Position numbers and translations under genes: made by a program
Part shown: positions 23,624 to 33,612 of the stretch, piece after piece
Numbering within the stretch: position 1 is the stretch's first letter
Layout: each line of letters opens with the position of its first letter
Notes under the pieces: model-generated
Databases searched by the model: none
What the model was told of the DNA's origin: nothing
Seen by the model: only the letters and a program-made list of their open reading frames with translations
DNA from: Hevea brasiliensis
Taxonomy: Eukaryota; Streptophyta; Magnoliopsida; Malpighiales; Euphorbiaceae
NCBI RefSeq assembly: GCF_030052815.1
Contig: NC_079496.1
Location: 11,361,100 to 11,425,099, forward strand
Reading direction: 5' to 3'
DNA: 64,000 bases

Positions 23624-25720
23624 TGAAGGAACGGAAGCGTGAAAAACACAAGTTTATACCATTGAATTCAAAAATTTTCACCTAGGGTCACATGCATCAT
23701 GCAAGATTTATTTTTATATATTTGATTTCAATGATAAACAACATATTAAAACTCTTTTAATATGTCTTTGGATCTGTATTTGCCATTTAAGATTTTAAAA
23801 TTAATCAGATTAATTTTAGAACTCTAGATTAAATCAAGAACGATTACACTAACCTCTTGATGCAATCGCAATGTCTGCGTGCCTTTGAGATTCGTTTTGA
23901 CACGGATGTTGTCCTCTAGCTTGTCCACACCAAGAACACCTATGGCAGCCCTTGAACAGCTTCTAAAGCCTTTTCTATTAATTAGAAATTCAAGTTCTGC
24001 CTTTTAAGAGATTAGAGATGTAAACAGGACACTAGAAACAATTTCTAGTGTTCTTAATTCAAGAGATTGATGGCTAATCTCTTTGAATTGATGAGAGATG
24101 AAGAAGAATAGAGGGAGGGCTGCAAAATGGCGTGACCAAGGAGTGTGGCTGCTGGTTACATTTTATTTTCTCATAACAACACTTAAATAGCTAGGTTAAC
24201 ACATTAAACCCTTGCCACATGTCACCCTTTGATTAGCTCTAGGTTTAAGTGACCCAATCACATTGTGCCAAGTGTCAAACCTATATGTAATCTTGATTTT
24301 AATCATCTTACATGATTAAAAACATTTGGCAAGCTTATGTGTTATGCCATGTGTCACCATCTCATGGTGCCACATGTCACACTGTAAAATGACCAAAATG
24401 CCCCTGTGTCTTAATTTTGAGTTCTCAACCCAAAATAATTATTTTTCTTCTTCTAATTAATTTATATCAAATATAAATTAATTAATTAATCTCTATTAAT
24501 TAATTTCTCATTAATTAAATTCATATTTAAACACTTTAAATATAAATTTAACATATATTATACATCCAATAATCTAGATTTGGTTTCAAGTCATGCTAGG
24601 GACTTTGCAAACTAATTGCAAACCAAACCTATTTAATTAATCAATTAAACTCTTTAATTAATTAATTAAATCATATTTAATTAGGTGATAACTTGTGTAT
24701 GTGTGTGACTTACTAGGCTCATCACTAATTGGCAATGAGACATGATATAAACTCTTAATATCATCAGAACTCTTTCTTACCATAAATGATTTCTCTAAAT
24801 CATTTTATGAACCTCATAGACCATGGTTAACACCTAGCATAGCATGCCATGGCCACCCAATTAGTAATAAGGTTTACCTTATATGAACCTATAATCATAT
24901 GTTACCATGCACTAGAATCTCTCTGTTACAAAATCCCAACTCAAGCTGGAGTCATGGTTTATGTCAAACTCCATTTGCTATGAATATTATGTTCTCTTTT
25001 AATTCCAGTTCTTGATTAAAAAGATTTTCTCATCAGAAACTCTTTTCTGAATAAATCTATCTGTCTGGCCAGAACTTGAAACATAAAGAACAATTATATG
25101 AACATAGGATTTTATCTCTATTTACTTAGAGGAATAGATTCCATCTTGATCAAAACCTACCTCCATATATAACTAGTAGGAGCCAACACATGCCCATATA
25201 CTCATACAAAGTACAAGTATGAAAGCAGATCAAACTCAAACTACCTATATACAAGATAACTGTGCTATCTCGTGTCTAAAGATTATATGCATCGATATGA
25301 TTTATGACAAAACATTGACAAGAGTAAACTCCATGTGCTTGTCATAAGTGTCACCGGTTCACCTAATTATCATTTATAAGTGCCTATCATATTTGTTATA
25401 TGGCATGAGACTCACCATTCCATCTTATTTATATCTCATATAAATAACTTAGGAACAAACATGAATACAATCTTTCTGGATAAGTCATGTCCTCATTATG
25501 AAGTATCCTCGATTGTGAACCTATTTATGATATTTTGTACTAGAAATATTGTCACTCATATTCTTAACAACTTAAGAATAATATTTCTAATAAAATATCA
25601 ATGGACCTTTTCTATTACACATAAATATCTTATGTAAACGGAAAAGTGGAAATGCCTTTTATTAATAAAATATGTACAAGATACATACTAAATGATATGC
25701 TCTAGGGCATACTACTAACA
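23624..25720 (-). repeat. Copia 3' LTR (left copy)
   Basis: Begins TGAAGGAACGGAAG and ends CATACTACTAACA on the plus strand; matches 31109-33216 with scattered substitutions and small indels. The open frame at 25380-25637 has a counterpart in the other LTR and is not a gene. Confidence 0.95.
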
Positions 25721-25732
25721 ATCTCCCACTAG
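25721..25732 (-). other. Copia polypurine tract
   Basis: AGTGGGAGAT on the minus strand directly abuts the 3' LTR; this form is typical of plant Copia elements. Confidence 0.85.
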
Positions 25733-25734
25733 CA

Positions 25735-26656
25735 CTAGAGCCATTCATTACAATATCTTAGACCTATCTTCTCAAGATGTCGGTCTAACTGAGTCTGTGA
25801 CATAGGCTTAGTGAATGGATCAGCTGGATTTTCAGCTGATGCTATTTTCTACATGGCTACATTGCCTCGCCCAACTATTTCTCTGATAATGTGGTAGCGC
25901 CTTTCTATGTGTTTAGATTTCTGGTGAGACCTTGGTTCCTTAGCCTGTATGACTGCTCCATTATTGTCACAGTGTAGTGGGCTTTGACTCAATGGAAGGT
26001 ACTACTGTAAGTTATGTAACAAAATTCTTTATCCAAACAGCCTTCCTTTGCAGATCTCGATGCAAAGAATATACTCACCTCGTAGTGGAATCTGCGATCG
26101 TGCTCTGCTTGGAACTCTTCCAACCGATCGCACCTCCATTACAAATGAACACATATCCAGAGGTAGACTTTCTATCATCGATATCTGATTGGAAATCAGA
26201 ATCAGTATAACCATCCAATTGCAAGTCTCCACCTCCATAAATCAAGAATAAATCCTTAGTTCTTCTCAAGTGCTTAAGAATATTCTTGACAGCTATCCAG
26301 TGTTCCAAACCTGGATTGGATTGATACCTGCTAGTCAAACTAACAGCATATGCGATATCCGGCCTAGTACACAACATTGCATACATTAAACTTCCAATAG
26401 CCGAAGCATATGGAATCCTGGCTATCTTATCTCTTTCTTCAGGTGTCTTTGGAGACATCTCTTTGGAAAGATGGATACCATGTCTCACTGGTAACAATCC
26501 TCTCTTGGAATCAAGCATGTTAAACCTCTTTAACACCTTTTCCAAGTATAAACTTTGGGATAAACCAATTATTCTTTTCGCTCTATCTCTATAGATGCGA
26601 ATCCCAAGAATATAGGTTGCCTCCCCTAAGTCTTTCATGGAGAATGTATTTGACAA
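25735..26656 (-). pseudogene. Copia pol: RNase H region
   Basis: This is the minus-strand continuation of the RT frame after a TAG at 26657. It contains MKDLGEATYILGIRIYRD, YASAIGSLMYAMLCTRPDIA, the RNase H box LDGYTDSDFQSDIDDRKSTS and the Copia-typical KSKHIERRYHIIREIVGRG. Frame breaks occur around 26060-26075 and a further stop falls near 25850. The protein would end at the stop codon 25735-25737, three bases from the PPT. RNase H removes the RNA strand during reverse transcription; this copy cannot supply an intact enzyme. Confidence 0.9.
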
Positions 26657-27595
26657 CTATACCTTTATAGTCATCAACATACCTGTGTCATTACCCATCA
26701 ATAGTATGTCATTCACATATAAGACAAGGAAAGTGATAGCACTGTCACTAACCTTCTTATATACACATGGCTCATCCTCATTTTTGATAAAACCAAAGGA
26801 TTTAATGGCTTCATCAAAACGGATGTTCCAACTCCTCGAAGCTTGTTTCAACCCATAAATGGATCGCTTTAGCTTGCATGCCTTGGAACCATCTTGGGAT
26901 TCAAATTCCCTAGGTTGTTCCATGAAAATGTTTTCTTCAATGTATCCATTGAGAAAAGCTGTTTTGACATCCATCTGCCAAATCTCATAATCATAGTATG
27001 CAGCTATTGCTAATAAAATCCTAATTGATTTAAGCATGGCAACAGGCGAGAAAGTCTCCTCATAGTCGATTCCTTGCCTTTGGCGAAACCCTTTCGCTAC
27101 TAGCCTTGCCTTATAGGTCTCTACCTTTCCATCAGAATCAATTTTCTTCTTGAAAACCCATTTGTTCCCTATAGGTACAATACCTTCAGGTGGGTCAACA
27201 AGATCCCAAACTTGATTCTTATACATGGAATCAATCTCGGATTTCATAGCATCAATCCATTTTGAAGAGTCTATATCTGATATAGCTTCTTCATAGGTAA
27301 GTGGATCATCTCCATGATCTACTTCTTCATGAGTAGACAACTCTTGTTCTTCTTCATGAAGAAAACCATATCTCACTGGTGGGTGAGATACCCTAGTTGT
27401 TCTACGAGGAACAGCTGTAGATGTTTCATCAACGGGTATTGGTTGACTAGATGGATCTATATCCATCTGATCTGTTGATTGGTCAGAATTCTCCAATTCT
27501 AACTCTATTTGCCTTCCTTTGCCTCCTTCTTGAATAAACTGTTGTTCAAGAAATGTGGCATCTCTACTTATCACAACCTTTTGTGAAGTAGGCAA
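26657..27595 (-). pseudogene. Copia pol: reverse transcriptase (RVT_2)
   Basis: The 312-codon frame starts in the integrase C-terminal extension and covers the Copia RT: KWVFKKKIDSDGKVETYKAR, KGFRQRQGIDYEETFSPVA, QMDVKTAFLNGYIEENIFM, SIYGLKQASRSW and the catalytic box LYVNDILL. The usual box is YVDD; here the first catalytic Asp is Asn (AAT), so polymerase activity is expected to be lost even ignoring the stops. The frame is shifted relative to the integrase frame (break near 27640) and ends at a TAG before the RNase H part. Confidence 0.93.
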
Positions 27596-28415
27596 ATAAA
27601 AACAATATCCAAAACCTTCTTTTGGATATCCAACAAATCGACCTTTTTTCTGATCTGGTCTCCAATTTATCAGTGTTCAGCTTTTTGATATAAGCTGGAC
27701 AACCCCAAATCTTAACATGCTTAAGACTTGGTTTTCTTCCATGCCATATCTCATAAGGTGTGGAAGAAACTGATTTTGATGGAATCCTATTCAGAATATA
27801 CAAAGCTGATTCTAATGCAAATCCCCAAAAGAAGATTGGCATATCAGTATAGCTCATCATACTACGTACCATATCCAATAGGGTGCGATTTCTCCTTTCA
27901 GATACACCATTCAGCTGTGGCGTTCCTGGAGGAGTCAGCTGAGAAACAATGCCATGTTCTCTCAAGTATTCATCAAATTCAGTACTCAAATATTCACCTC
28001 CACGATCTGATCGAAGAGCTTTAATATTCTTTCCTGTTTGATATTCTACTTCAGATTTAAATTCTTTGAACTTTTCAAAAGATTCATGTTTGTATTTCAT
28101 CAAATACAAATACCTAAACCTTGATTTATCATCAGTAAAGGTAATAAAATAATGAAAACCCCCTCTAGCCATTTCTTTAAATGGACCACATACATCACTA
28201 TGTATTAGCTCCAAAATATTTTCAGCTCTTAGCCCTTGTCCAACAAAGGGTGATCTAGTCATTTTACCCTGAAGGCAAGATTCACAAGTTGGAGTAGGCT
28301 CAGAGCTCAATGAGGATAGAATCCCCATTTTCTCCAGTTTTGCAATCCTATCTTCTGCAATATGACATAATCTTAAGTGCCAAATATATTTTGAACTTGA
28401 GTTGGTTTTCACCAT
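27564..28415 (-). pseudogene. Copia pol: GAG-pre-integrase and integrase
   Basis: The 283-codon frame contains the HHCC-type pre-integrase region (WHLRLCHI ... CESCLQGKMTRSPF) and the integrase core with its acidic triad in context: HSDVCGPF, SDRGGEYLS and PQLNGVSERRNRTLLDMVRS. The C-terminal 30 codons are out of frame owing to a small indel in an A-rich stretch near 27640. Integrase inserts the cDNA into chromosomal DNA. The start at 28415 is a deletion scar rather than a natural start, because protease should precede it. Confidence 0.92.
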
Positions 28416-28447
28416 GGCATTGCATTAATTTAGATTGCTATACTCTG

Positions 28448-28561
28448 GGCAGTGGAAACACTTTCTTACTGGCAATGGAAACAATTTCCTGTTGGCAATG
28501 GAAACACTTTCCTGTTGGCAGTGGAAACACTTTCTTACTGGCAATGGAAACACTTTCTTTT
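28448..28561. repeat. 23-bp minisatellite, 5 units, inside Copia gag-pol
   Basis: Units of the type GGCAATGGAAACACTTTCCT plus three bases start at 28448, 28471, 28494, 28517 and 28540. On the minus strand the unit contains the codons for CFHCQ, the first half of the gag zinc knuckle. The 23-bp length shifts the frame at each repeat. The array sits where the second half of the knuckle and the whole protease are missing. Confidence 0.92.
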
Positions 28562-29323
28562 GCCTTTGTCAGCTTTGGTCTTTGTTTTCTGTTTAGCTAT
28601 TTTCTTAGAAGGACCAGGAATCTGAGATTTCTTTTTCTTATTGACCTTCTTCTTGTTGGACTTTCCAGTAGAAGAAAATGCAATCAAAGCTACCTCTTTT
28701 CCTTTATTGCCTGGCATATTCTTTTGAGCAATAACCAGCATGTTGAGTAAAACCAGCTAGGTGCATTCCTGTTTAGTCATATGGAAATTTGTCACAAAAT
28801 TCCCAAAAGACTCAGAAAGGGACTGAAGGATCAAATCCGTCTGTAGTTGGAAATCCATGTTGAAGTCAAGATGTTCCAACTGCACAATCAGCCGAATTAT
28901 CTTGTGGACATGATCCCCAACATTCTGTCCCTCAGACATCCTCATACGGAATAGCTGTCTAGATATCTCATACCTAGCATTCCTGCTGTGCTCACCATAT
29001 AACTCTTGTAGGTGAAGAAGGATCTCACTCGCACTTTGCATGTTCTCATGTTGCTTCTGTAACTCATTACTCATGGAAGCAAGCATGTAACACTTAGCTC
29101 TCATATCATGCTCCTTCCACTTGTCCAAAGTATCATGTTCCTCTTGTGTGGCCTCTGGAGGTAAGGGACCAGGAACATTTGAATCTAGAACATATCCTAT
29201 ATGTTCAAGGTTCAGGACAAGTTTCAAATTTCTTAGCCAATCAGACAGATTTGGTCCTGTTAACCTATTGTGATCAAGTATGCTTGCAAGGATATTGGAT
29301 GGTAGTGGTTGTTCTGTGCTCAT
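28562..29323 (-). pseudogene. Copia gag (UBN2-type)
   Basis: The natural start is the Met at 29323 (MSTEQPLPSNILASILDHNR); upstream in-frame codons are leader. The body has the UBN2/retrotran_gag features: WLRNLKLVLNLEHIGYVLD, the helix containing YEISRQLFRMRMSEGQNVGD, and QTDLILQSLSESFGNF. A TAG stop at 28757-28759 interrupts it; the same frame then continues through MLVIAQKNMPG, a Lys-rich tract and CFHCQ of the zinc knuckle, where the 23-bp repeat array begins. Gag forms the virus-like particle that packages element RNA. Only the N-terminal two-thirds could be translated from this copy. Confidence 0.9.
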
Positions 29324-29520
29324 TATTATCAGAAAATTAATTGCAGAAATAACCAGATTAATTAGTAAATGTATCATGTAATTAACCAAAATGATTATGG
29401 TCTTTTAATTAAATTGGTCATCTCACTAACTTAGCGAATCCTACACTTCCAAAGTAGGAAACGGAAATCCTAGTTGGATGGATTTCTAGTGGGTGATTAA
29501 ATTATTATAATTCTATTGAT

Positions 29521-29739
29521 CATCCTCAGGTACATCCATTATTGGAATTACAATAAACTATAAGTGAGCAACTCCTTGCCCATCACATCTCATGTGAGGT
29601 TCAATCCTTTACCTAGCCCCTAATGCTCAAAATCTTAGGTACATCCATTATTGACTTATCTTGCATTAGTTAAGTTGATCCCATTGAGCCAGTAATTATG
29701 TAAATAATTTTAATGTCCTCAGGTACATCCAATATTGGC
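29521..29739. repeat. Three spaced copies of a ~22-bp leader motif
   Basis: TCAGGTACATCCATTATTGG occurs at about 29526-29545, with variants at 29635-29653 (TTAGGTACATCCATTATTGA) and 29719-29738 (TCAGGTACATCCAATATTGG). Spacing is about 85-110 bp. The third copy contains the perfect palindrome CCAATATTGG. Confidence 0.8.
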
Positions 29740-30503
29740 CACCAAACCATTTACATATTTACAACATCTCATGCTTAACAATTATTCTTAAGAAAATCTC
29801 TTAAATTAATTGCATCTCATGCAACTATTTAAAATTTCTTAAAATAATTGCCTCAATGGAGGGCCTATATTATAATTACTTTAATTATAGCATATCCAAC
29901 TTAATCATTTGTTTGGAAGATTTTATGGTCATTCTAATTACTATTAAGGTCTCACTTTGCACATTATCCATTTAGCATGCATATATCATATAATTGTATA
30001 CATTCCCATACATCTCATGCATTCATGGATAAGCAGTAAATATGGTATGATCATGGACTTTCTAAGGGATTCAATTCTGAGCCACCAAGAATTGAATCAG
30101 GGCATTCCTAGGTGCATTTCATTCATTCATTTTACAAGAGTTGCTGAAGGAGTACATAATCAACACTTGATCTTGAATTCCTCCCACTGGTCCCACCAAT
30201 GCTCTTGACCTCCTTGAACTTCTTGCAATCCAATATTACATAGTAATCCTTGGCATACCAAGGCGAATTTACAAGAACTTAAATAAATGAAATTACAACC
30301 CAAAAATTATTACAAATTTAATAATACATGCCCAAAATAAATTAAAATAAATTAATTAATTTACAATCCCAAAGAAACATAAAAGAAATAAATCCAATCA
30401 CATTGGTTTTTTATAGTCCATGATCATCCATCATGCATATCACTATTTAACAATTAAATAAAACATATATACTTAAATTAAATTGAATATCTCATATTCA
30501 ACT

Positions 30504-30842
30504 TAAAAATCCAGATTTGAATATGATTCAAATAAATTTAAAAATTCAGATTTAAATCTCATTCAAACAAATTTAAAAATTCATATTTGAATCACATTCA
30601 AACAACTTCAAAAATTCAGATTTGAATCACATTCAAACATTTTTTAAAAAATCAGATTTGAATCACATTCAAACATTTTTAAAAAAATCAGATCTGAATT
30701 TTATTCAATCACTTTTAAAAAATCAGATTTAAATATGATTCAAACAACTTTAAAAATTCAGATTTGAATCACATTCAAACAACTTTTAAAATTCAGATTT
30801 GAATCACATTCAAATAATTTTTAAAATTCTGATTTGAATCAT
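30504..30842. repeat. 35-36 bp tandem repeat array in the Copia leader, ~10 units
   Basis: The unit has the core AAATTCAGATTTGAATCACA followed by TTCAAACAACTTTT. About ten head-to-tail copies are present with substitutions and one-base length changes; the last is partial. Confidence 0.88.
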
Positions 30843-31091
30843 AATTTAATTGTGTGATTAAAAATCCTAATTAAACATTTTAATTAGTCATATGATGAAC
30901 CTTTCATCATGCAACAATTGCAGAATTTAATAACAACCATACGCACCATGATCTTCCAAAGCCATGCGCACCATGTTGGAGTTCATCAAGCATGCCGCCA
31001 CACCTCTTGATCCAACCAGCAATGGATCAATCATCTCATGATCAAATCACATAATTAAATTATATAATTAACAATCTAAATGGCAAATATA

Positions 31092-31106
31092 GTGGCTCTG
31101 ATACCA
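31092..31106 (-). other. Copia primer-binding site
   Basis: The minus strand reads TGGTATCAGAGCCAC two bases inside the 5' LTR, complementary to the 3' end of initiator tRNA-Met, the usual primer of plant Copia elements. Confidence 0.92.
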
Positions 31107-31108
31107 AT

Positions 31109-33216
31109 TGAAGGAACGGAAGAGTGAAAAACAGAAGTTTATACCATTGAATTCAAAAATTTTTACCTAGGGTCACATGCATCATGCAAGATTTATTTTT
31201 ATCTATTTGATTTCAATGATAAACAACATATTAAAACTATTTTAATATGTTTTTGGATCTGTATTTGCCATTTAAGATTTTAAAATTAATCAGATTAATT
31301 TTAGAACCCTAGATTAAATCAAGAACGATTACACTAACCTCTTGATGCCTTTGCAGCGTGTATGCATGCCTTTGAGATTCATCTTCAGGACACCAGATGT
31401 TGTCCCTCTAGCTTGTCCACACCAAGAACACCTATGGCAGCCCTTGAACAGCATCTAAAGCCTTTTCTATTAATTAGAAATTCAAGTTCTGCCTTTTAAG
31501 AGATTAGAGATGTAAACAGGACACTAGAAATAATTTCTAGTATTCTTAATTCAAGAGATTGATGGCTAATCTCTTTGAATTGATGAGAGATGAAGAAGAA
31601 TAGAGGGAGGGCTGCAAAATGGCGTGACCAAGGAGTGTGGCTGCTGGTTGCATTTTATTTTCTCATAACAACACTTAAATAGCTATGTTAACACATTAAA
31701 CCCTTGCCACATGTCACCCTTTGATTAGCTCTAGGTTTAAGTGACCCAATCACATTGTGCCAAGTGTCAAACCTATATGTAATCTTGATTTTAATCATCT
31801 TACATGATTAAAAAACATTTGGCAAGCTTATGTGTTATGCCATGTGTCACCATCTCATGGTGCCATGTGTCACACTACAAAATGACCAAAATGCCCCTGT
31901 GTCTTAATTTTGAGTTCTCAACCCAAAATAATTATTTTTCTTCTTCTAATTAATTTATATCAAATATAAATTAATTAATTAATCTCTATTAATTAATTTC
32001 TCATTAATTAAATTCATATTTAAACACTTTAAATATAAATTTAACTTATATTATACATCCAATAATCTAGATTTGGTTTCAAGTCATGCTAGGGACTTTG
32101 CAAACTAATTGCAAACCAAACCTATTTAATTAATCAATTAAACTCTTTAATTAATTAATTAAATCATATTTAATTAGGTGATAACTTGTGTATGTGTGTG
32201 ACTTACTAGGCTCATCACTAATTGGCAATGAGACATGATATCAACTCTTAATATAATCAGAACTCTTTCTTACCATAAATGATTTCTCTAAATCATTTTA
32301 TGAACCTCATAGACCATGGTTAACACCTAGCATAGTATGCCATGGCCACCCAATTAGTAATAAGGTTTACCTTATATGAACCTATAATCATATGTTACCA
32401 TGCACTAGAATCTCTCTCATTACAAAATCCCAACTCAAGCCGAGTCATGGTTTATGTCAAACTCCATTTGCTATGAATATTATGTTCTCTTTTAATTCCA
32501 GTTCTTGATTAAAAGATTTTCTCATCAGAAACTCTTTTCTGAATAAATCTATCTGTCCTGGCCAGGAACTTGAAACATCAAGAACAATTAAATGAACATA
32601 GGATTTTATCTCTATTTACTTAGAGGAACAGATTCCATCTTGATCAACACCTACCTCCACATATAACTAGTAGGAGCCAACACATGCCCATATACCCATA
32701 CACAGTACAAGTATGAAAGCAGTATCAAACTCAAACTACCTATATACAAGATAACTGTGCTATCTCAGGTCTAAAGATTATATGCACTGATATGATTTAT
32801 GATAAAACATTGACAAGAGTAAACTCCATGTGCTTGTCATAAGTGTCACTGGTTCGGCCTACTTATCATTTATAAGTGCCTATCATGTTTGTTATATAGC
32901 ATGAGACTCACTATTCCATCTTATTTATATCTCATATAAATAACTTGGGAACAAACATGAATACAATCTTTCTGGATAAGTCATGTCCTCATTATGAAGT
33001 ATCCTCAATTGTGAACCTATTTATGATATTTTGTACTAGAAATATTGTCACTCATATTCTTAACAACTTAAGAATAATATTTCTAACAAAATATCAATGG
33101 ACCTTTTCTATTACACATAAATATCTTATGTAAACGGAAAAGTGGAAATGCCTTTTATTAATAAAATATGTACAAGATACATACTAAATGATATGCTCTA
33201 GGGCATACTACTAACA
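31109..33216 (-). repeat. Copia 5' LTR (right copy)
   Basis: 2108 bp copy of 23624-25720 with the same terminal sequences; followed by the TSD GCCCT. Confidence 0.95.
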
Positions 33217-33221
33217 GCCCT
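33217..33221. repeat. Target-site duplication of the Copia element (right)
   Basis: GCCCT, matching 23619-23623; the sequence then continues in Gypsy gag. Confidence 0.95.
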
Positions 33222-33590
33222 TGTGGGGTTTGGGTCAGTACTTGGGCCTAAACTGACAAATTATTAGCCATTTGTTGAAAGAAAGTGGCCATTTGCTGGG
33301 CCATTTGTGCAATAATTTGTACCGGTGGAACTGGTATAGTCAAATTTTAAACACTCTGAGGAGCTGAGGCCTCTCCTTGTGCCTCAACTACTACTTGTTA
33401 TTCTACTGATTTATCTCTCTCTTCCATTCTATTCACAAAATCTTCTTTTCCCGGGATAACCTATACAAGGAGGTTTCTCTCCGTCAGTTCATATTTATGA
33501 TGCAAATGTACTATATGTATCAAACATTTGAGCAGTTGTAATTTTCGACAAAATATTTCAAATTCACAGTTCAAAATTTAATTTAAAACC
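33222..33590 (-). pseudogene. Gypsy gag N-terminal part
   Basis: The minus strand encodes a Gln/Met-rich stretch (IIAQMAQQMATFFQQMANN, then a stop and LTQTPQG) typical of the N-terminal region of plant chromoviral gag. At least three stops interrupt it. It runs into the Copia insertion and resumes at 23618. Confidence 0.65.
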
Positions 33591-33593
33591 ATT

Positions 33594-33605
33594 GCTCTGA
33601 TACCA
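33594..33605 (-). other. Gypsy primer-binding site
   Basis: TGGTATCAGAGC on the minus strand, seven bases from the end of the 5' LTR; complementary to initiator tRNA-Met. Confidence 0.88.
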
Positions 33606-33612
33606 CTAAACA

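Larger units (their letters stand above)
29324..31091 (-). other. Copia 5' leader (non-coding)
   Basis: Between PBS and gag start lie about 1.77 kb without a coding frame. The leader holds two repeat families: a 35-36 bp array and three copies of a motif containing ACATCCA-TATTGG (both listed separately). Packaging and dimerisation signals would be expected here, but none can be identified with certainty. Confidence 0.7.
23624..33216 (-). mobile_element. Copia LTR retrotransposon nested in Gypsy gag
   Basis: 9593 bp on the minus strand with LTRs at 23624-25720 (2097 bp) and 31109-33216 (2108 bp), TG...CA ends and 5-bp TSD GCCCT. PBS at 31092-31106 and PPT at 25721-25732. Internal order from the 5' side: a 1.77 kb non-coding leader with tandem repeats, gag (UBN2 type), a deletion that removed the end of the zinc knuckle and the protease, integrase, RT, RNase H. 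Integrase before RT identifies the Copia superfamily. Several stops, a frameshift and a changed RT catalytic residue make it non-autonomous. The LTRs look nearly identical by eye, indicating later insertion than the host element. Lineage within Copia is not assigned. Confidence 0.95.

Noticed and set aside
25380..25637. 85-codon frame near the Copia LTR end
   Set aside because: Repeated in the second LTR at 32945-33133 with a shorter start; it is LTR sequence.
28310..28750. 146-codon plus-strand frame
   Set aside because: Antisense shadow of Copia gag and pre-integrase, extended by the 23-bp repeats, which happen to stay open on this strand.
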